Made by a program: the position numbers and the translations under genes. This document shows positions 27,836 to 31,303 of a DNA stretch of 31,303 nucleotides, piece by piece. The notes under the pieces are model-generated. The model ran no database searches. It had not been told where the DNA came from and saw nothing but the letters and a program-made list of their open reading frames with translations. The stretch spans positions 1 through 31,303 of IMG/VR virus record IMGVR_UViG_3300042511_000923, one strand, 5' to 3'. The DNA comes from a virus. Numbering within the stretch: the stretch's first letter is position 1; each line of letters begins with the position of its first letter.

Positions 27836-28411
27836 TTATTGGTTTTCGTCATAATATCCGTAATCTACTCCTGTGCAATCGACGCATCTATCGCATTGTT
27901 CTAAACATTGTTCGTCATAATCTACCTTATCGCCGCAATAGAAGTTTCTTTTGCGTTTGCTGTTTTCTAGCTTTTCAGTTTCATATTTAGTTAAAATCCA
28001 TCTAACATTCGTTTCCGTATCTTTGCCTTCTAGGCCAGCTTCAACGATATTGTATTGGTTGTAGCCGGCATTATAAGCTCTTCGCATTAACTCTAAAATA
28101 TCTACATTGGTTAGGCTGAAAGTTTTTTGTGCTAATTTATAACCATCAATAAATGATAGTTCATCTCCATATTGATTTCTTTCAACCGATGATAGTAAAT
28201 AATTTTCAGCAAGTTTATCAAGTGTTTCTTGTTTAGGTTCTTCTAATGTAATTTCCTTCAATGATTGTAATTCTATAATACTTCGATTTCCAAAACCTAT
28301 TTGTTTTAATTTTCGAGGTTCTATGTTAATAGCCTCTTCGAAAGTTATATTAAATTGTTTAAAGGAATTTTCTAACCTTGCCGATATTTCTTGTTCGTTG
28401 TTATTTGTCAT
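27836..28411 (-). CDS. Protein with RNA polymerase alpha-CTD-like helix-hairpin and Cys-rich tail
   Basis: 191 residues. Residues about 28-52, INIEPRKLKQIGFGNRSIIE onwards, follow the pattern of the alpha-subunit C-terminal domain of RNA polymerase (L-x-x-I-x-G-F-G-x-x-S-x-x-E-L), a helix-hairpin-helix fold that binds DNA or other proteins. The middle is helical. The C-terminus has six Cys in FYCGDKVDYDEQCLEQCDRC and VDCTG, a likely zinc site. It could alter host transcription by mimicking the alpha-CTD (inference). Overlaps the next upstream gene by 11 nt. Confidence 0.55.
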   Translation of the reverse strand: MTNNNEQEISARLENSFKQFNITFEEAINIEPRKLKQIGFGNRSIIELQSLKEITLEEPKQETLDKLAENYLLSSVERNQYGDELSFIDGYKLAQKTFSLTNVDILELMRRAYNAGYNQYNIVEAGLEGKDTETNVRWILTKYETEKLENSKRKRNFYCGDKVDYDEQCLEQCDRCVDCTGVDYGYYDENQ

Positions 28412-28823
28412 CTTCTATATCTTTAGGTCCACATTCACATGTTGTAGTGTGTCCACAATAGCATTTTATTTCGATTGTATCTTCGATGCAAGTACATGAC
28501 TCTAATGCTGTATTGCAATCATTACATACTTTTGGCAGCCATTTGATGTTGGCAAGTATTTCTCTAGCTCTATCATTACTCTTTTTGAATAGCTCTTGAC
28601 CTTTAAATTTGTCGATGAATTCTTTAAGTTTAGCCTTCTTGTCGTCGTTAAAGACTTCTTCGTGAGTAATTTCCCTTTTAGAAACTTTCGATTCTTCTTC
28701 ATCTACTTCCGTGATAGATGAGATTTTGAAATTGTATCTTTTTATCCAACTAGCTAATTCACTAGATTCCATTGTTGATACTGAACTACCAAATTCGGTA
28801 AAATATCTGACTGCTACTTTCAT
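28401..28823 (-). CDS. Cys-rich C-terminal zinc-ribbon-like protein
   Basis: 140 residues. N-terminal half is alpha/beta (MKVAVRYFTEFGSSV; ASWIKRYNFKIS); then a charged helix (KKAKLKEFIDKFKGQ). The C-terminus has eight Cys (KVCNDCNTALESCTCIED, KCYCGHTTTCECG), enough for two zinc sites. Unrecognised; a second Cys-rich protein follows directly, so the pair may work together. Confidence 0.6.
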   Translation of the reverse strand: MKVAVRYFTEFGSSVSTMESSELASWIKRYNFKISSITEVDEEESKVSKREITHEEVFNDDKKAKLKEFIDKFKGQELFKKSNDRAREILANIKWLPKVCNDCNTALESCTCIEDTIEIKCYCGHTTTCECGPKDIEDDK

Positions 28824-28832
28824 ATTAATTTA

Positions 28833-28928
28833 TTATGACATTATGACATACATTACTATTTCTACAAATATTATAAATAAGGCAAACATACAGATTGCAA
28901 ATTTATCGTCACTACTCAACCGTTTCAC
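28833..28928 (-). CDS. Candidate 31-residue membrane peptide with GTG start
   Basis: From GTG at 28928, inside the end of the upstream gene, to TAA at 28833. The product (M)KRLSSDDKFAICMFALFII continues FVEIVMYVIMS: a charged start followed by one membrane segment. The overlap and hydrophobic pattern resemble the other tiny peptides in this genome; the GTG start is unusual here. Confidence 0.4.
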   Translation of the reverse strand: MKRLSSDDKFAICMFALFIIFVEIVMYVIMS

Positions 28929-29451
28929 TTGTTCTGCGTTTTGGTTGATGCTTAGCTAAACGCATTTCAATTTTGTTGACTAACTTTAGATTTTTGTACA
29001 TTTCTATATTGTCAAGGTATTTTTGATGTCCGGCTTTTGCCACTTTAATTAAATCCGATTCTTCAGCATCGGTAAGTTCATAAACTAAATCACCACATTG
29101 AATTTTTGTTACAAAATTCCATTCTCGTTCACATAATACAATATTCGGACGAAGAAACCTTTTCTTAAAGATTGTTTCCTTTTCGTTAATATTTGTGCTA
29201 GTGTATACTCGAATGTCAGGTTCACCATCAGGAAATTTCAAACTAAAAGAAAGAATGTCTCGTTCAAAATATTCTCTTTTAGGGTAAGCACCATTATCTA
29301 CTGCAATGTCAGTTAACCATTTAGTGCAATAATTACCTTTCCATGTCGGATCACATCCACCAACAATACTATTGATGGTGTCTTTAAATACTGACTTGTC
29401 GGTCATACCCTCAATTTCGAGATGAATTAGTCTTAGTAGTTTTTCTTTCAT
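28912..29451 (-). CDS. Hypothetical protein
   Basis: 179 residues. The N-terminus is helical, followed by GGCDPTWKGNYCTKWLTDIA with two Cys, a beta-rich middle (DILSFSLKFPDGEPDIRVYT) and a basic C-terminus (MRLAKHQPKRRTSETVE). Unrecognised. Confidence 0.58.
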   Translation of the reverse strand: MKEKLLRLIHLEIEGMTDKSVFKDTINSIVGGCDPTWKGNYCTKWLTDIAVDNGAYPKREYFERDILSFSLKFPDGEPDIRVYTSTNINEKETIFKKRFLRPNIVLCEREWNFVTKIQCGDLVYELTDAEESDLIKVAKAGHQKYLDNIEMYKNLKLVNKIEMRLAKHQPKRRTSETVE

Positions 29452-29453
29452 GA

Positions 29454-29798
29454 TTACTTGTTTCTTGATTTTAATAATTCAACTGCTATTTCGATACCAT
29501 CTAACTTAGCTTCGTAATAACCTATGGCATTGTCGTCTGTAGTTTCCTCTTCTCCTTCTTGTAAATAAGAATATACATCGGCAATAAAGGTAGGTTGACC
29601 TTCTAATGTGTGACCTTCATATGTTACTTGAACAATAATATCATGTTCAACTCGCAACCAATCAATGACATTACTCATTTCGATTCGTTTATCGTAGTGG
29701 TCTATTTCAAGTTCATCAAAAGTATTAGGGGTGATATATTCATTTACGAAGATATAACCTAACTCTTCGAGTTCAGTAAATAAGTTTGGATTAGTCAT
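29454..29798 (-). CDS. Hypothetical acidic protein
   Basis: 114 residues, strongly acidic (YLQEGEEETTDD). Beta strands in the middle (HDIIVQVTYEGHTLEG) and a C-terminal helix (AIGYYEAKLDGIEIAVELLK). Small acidic phage proteins often bind host proteins, sometimes as DNA mimics; nothing specific supports that here. Overlaps the upstream gene by 8 nt. Confidence 0.58.
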   Translation of the reverse strand: MTNPNLFTELEELGYIFVNEYITPNTFDELEIDHYDKRIEMSNVIDWLRVEHDIIVQVTYEGHTLEGQPTFIADVYSYLQEGEEETTDDNAIGYYEAKLDGIEIAVELLKSRNK

Positions 29799-30060
29799 GT
29801 AGAATTATTTCTTTAGTTGGTTTAACGTATTTTCTGGATTTTTCAATTGCAATATAATTTTCGGCTTCTTTAAGAGTATAAAATAGAACCTTTGTTAAAT
29901 AACCACCACTATAAGTCGCTACATGTCGATAACAATATTTCCAATATGTTATTCCAAGAAAGCTTTTTCGTTCCTTTATATTGTAGAAAACCTGATTAGG
30001 ATTACCAAACGAGTTATACTCTTGAACTTTGATTATTTTATATTTAGTAGCCTTTGCCAT
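29791..30060 (-). CDS. Hypothetical protein
   Basis: 89 residues, basic and Tyr-rich (FLGITYWKYCYRHVATYSGG). FYTLKEAENYIAIEK matches the loose pattern of small phage proteins in which a strand is followed by a T-x-x-E-A helix. Function unknown. Confidence 0.55.
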   Translation of the reverse strand: MAKATKYKIIKVQEYNSFGNPNQVFYNIKERKSFLGITYWKYCYRHVATYSGGYLTKVLFYTLKEAENYIAIEKSRKYVKPTKEIILHD

Positions 30061-30161
30061 AATTTTATCATTTTAAGTTATATGCTGAATTTTTGACTTA
30101 GTTTTCTAGCGAGGACACCTAGAAGAAATCCCATAGATTCTTCCAGGTCCACCAGGTGTTG
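30061..30161. other. Intergenic stretch
   Basis: About 100 bases. On the minus strand GTGGACCTGGAAGAATCTAT starts a 24-codon open stretch (VDLEESMGFLLGVLARKLSQ) ending in TAA, too short to support as a gene. CACCTGGTGGACCTGG has some self-pairing. No clear promoter match. Confidence 0.4.
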
Positions 30162-30611
30162 TTAATACAAAATTTCAGATAATAATTTCGATTGAGTAAT
30201 TGCAACAATTGCAAGTAAAAATCCAATCAAAATTTGAGTGATTATCATAATGTTAAATCCAACGTATTGATTAACTTTATGATACCAAGTACCTTTGCCG
30301 ACAATTCGATATTGATGGTCTTTGACATTGATTTGTATCATATTACTTTTGTAAGTTTCGTCAACTTTTACTAAAGCACTAATACCATCGGTTTGAAGAA
30401 CTAAGCCGTTATTGACATATTGATTTGATTCCGAACCTATATTTTCATACATCCGGTCAGGTAAAGAAATGTAATCGTATGCTACAATTTTTTGATTTGG
30501 TGAAATATTATCAACAAATTTTGGCTCGCTTGAATAAAATATAAAAATAATAAATGTTAGCATACTTAGCATAAGAGCAAGTAATGCAAATGCAGATTGT
30601 TTCTTTGTCAT
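30162..30611 (-). CDS. Membrane protein with two terminal membrane segments
   Basis: The ATG at 30611 (MTKKQSAFALL) is preferred over an in-frame ATG further upstream, because that form would overlap the neighbouring gene by 131 nt. 149 residues: one membrane segment at about 7-28, an extracytoplasmic part of about 90 residues, and a second segment near the C-terminus (IMIITQILIGFLLAIVAI). The layout resembles DUF3592-type membrane proteins; not certain. Confidence 0.6.
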   Translation of the reverse strand: MTKKQSAFALLALMLSMLTFIIFIFYSSEPKFVDNISPNQKIVAYDYISLPDRMYENIGSESNQYVNNGLVLQTDGISALVKVDETYKSNMIQINVKDHQYRIVGKGTWYHKVNQYVGFNIMIITQILIGFLLAIVAITQSKLLSEILY

Positions 30612-30615
30612 AATG

Positions 30616-30846
30616 TTAGTGTGAAATGGTTGGTATTCCGTGATTGTTACAGATATTTTGAATTGTTTCTTGATTGAAATATGAAGGAACTCCTTGTCCT
30701 TCACTGCCTGGAGTCCAAGCAAAAATATTGTCATCTTCTTGTACAAAGAATCCTCTCTGTCCTGCCCATGTATATCGAGTTTTTTCGTAAATTTCGATTG
30801 TTCCAGGAAAAGCTTTAATTTGCATAATTGCGTTTTGCATATTCAT
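30616..30846 (-). CDS. Hypothetical protein
   Basis: 76 residues; a second ATG two codons in could also serve as start. Aromatic and Gly-rich middle (YTWAGQRGFFVQEDDNIFAW, PGSEGQGVPSYF), suggesting a small beta domain. Unrecognised. Confidence 0.55.
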   Translation of the reverse strand: MNMQNAIMQIKAFPGTIEIYEKTRYTWAGQRGFFVQEDDNIFAWTPGSEGQGVPSYFNQETIQNICNNHGIPTISH

Positions 30847-30853
30847 ATTTGTA

Positions 30854-31294
30854 TTAGTTTTTAAATGAATTACATATTGGTCCTAATCCGGTTTCGATAC
30901 TATGTGCATCGGTTAATTCTCTTCCACATTTTAAGCACTTACCGGTATGAAATACTTCAGCTTGTTCGTTTAATCGATGAGTATTACCACTTTCTATTTG
31001 TCTAAGTAACCAAGAGATTCCTTTTGCAGTATCAGATTCTACAATTGAACCGGACTTAATAACATTACCGTCTTTATAATATCCTAAATGTTTAAATTTC
31101 AAATATTGAGTTTCTACATATACATGAGTAAACCACCTGTCATTAAATTCTGAACGAGATATTCGATATGTAAAATCTTTATTGGTTTTTTTACCTCTCA
31201 ATGTAAAGTTACCACCTTTATTTTTCTTTTCGCTTGTTATAACCGAGATTAAAGATTCAGGTTTGATAAATCCAATTTGTGTATTCATAATCAT
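30854..31294 (-). CDS. DUF6011-like zinc-finger protein
   Basis: 146 residues; the ATG two codons downstream (MNTQIGF) is an alternative start. The C-terminus has CLKCGRELTDAHSIETGLGP (about 120-139) followed by IC: the C-x-x-C-G-R-x-L-T-D-x-x-S-I-x-x-G-x-G-P-x-C zinc-binding motif of DUF6011, common in phage proteins. The N-terminal 110 residues are mixed beta with many Lys and look like a nucleic-acid-binding domain. Function unknown. Confidence 0.68.
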   Translation of the reverse strand: MIMNTQIGFIKPESLISVITSEKKNKGGNFTLRGKKTNKDFTYRISRSEFNDRWFTHVYVETQYLKFKHLGYYKDGNVIKSGSIVESDTAKGISWLLRQIESGNTHRLNEQAEVFHTGKCLKCGRELTDAHSIETGLGPICNSFKN

Positions 31295-31303
31295 ATTAGT
31301 TTA

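Noticed and set aside
30612-30746. N-terminal extension of the two-segment membrane protein
   Set aside because: It overlaps the neighbouring gene by 131 nt; the ATG at 30611 gives a proper membrane-anchor start.

Overview
The window reads as part of a large, AT-rich, tailed double-stranded DNA phage. Every credible gene lies on the minus strand, genes are packed with 1-10 nt overlaps (TAATG or ATGA junctions), and virion and lysis functions are recognisable. Start codons lack Shine-Dalgarno sequences and follow A-rich leaders, and several intergenic regions carry a TAnnTTT(G/A)-like box. Both traits suggest a host in the Bacteroidota, perhaps a flavobacterium (inference). The N-terminal tags described below point to a T4-type myovirus with a gp21-like prohead protease, although neither protease nor capsid gene is in the window.

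Layout, in order of rising coordinate (transcription runs the other way). 1-528: start of a collagen-like fibre gene, cut by the window edge. 531-6360: lysis and signalling block, with a spanin-like protein, an M15 peptidase, a coiled-coil membrane protein, a response regulator, a soluble GAF-PAS-PAS histidine kinase and a GH19 endolysin. 6405-9386: small membrane and hypothetical proteins, a stand-alone DnaA domain IV and a SET-domain protein. 9459-12176: a glycosyltransferase-like protein and a three-domain esterase/unknown/PAP2 phosphatase protein. 12253-20818: about 18 genes, most starting with a short tag of the form M-x(2-4)-Y-E-E-F-L-N-E or M-L-H-E-S-L-E-E-F-L-N-E. The tag resembles the T4 capsid targeting sequence, which ends in the (L/I)xE site of the prohead protease. 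Behind the tags are ADP-ribosyltransferase-like folds, a HExxH metalloprotease, a pol-beta-type nucleotidyltransferase, a ParB-like domain and unknown domains. The likely reading is a set of internal head proteins delivered into the host with the DNA.

20873-21745 holds three small genes including a DUF3307-like membrane protein. About 980 bases of non-coding, GC-richer DNA follow (21746-22728), with a pyrimidine tract that switches to a G-rich repeat field. It separates the virion/lysis side from the right-hand part (22729-31294), which is made of short, mostly unrecognised genes plus a DUF932-like protein, a cytidylyltransferase-like protein and Cys-rich proteins. Four intergenic regions (8244-8313, 24451-24524, 24942-25011, 25982-26058) share one promoter-like cassette; three others are looser relatives.

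How the genes may work together (inference): injected tagged proteins would act on the host at once; the right-hand promoters would drive early expression; the histidine kinase and response regulator, lying between two peptidoglycan-degrading enzymes, could tie lysis to a sensed signal. No tRNA, CRISPR array, integrase or transposase was found.
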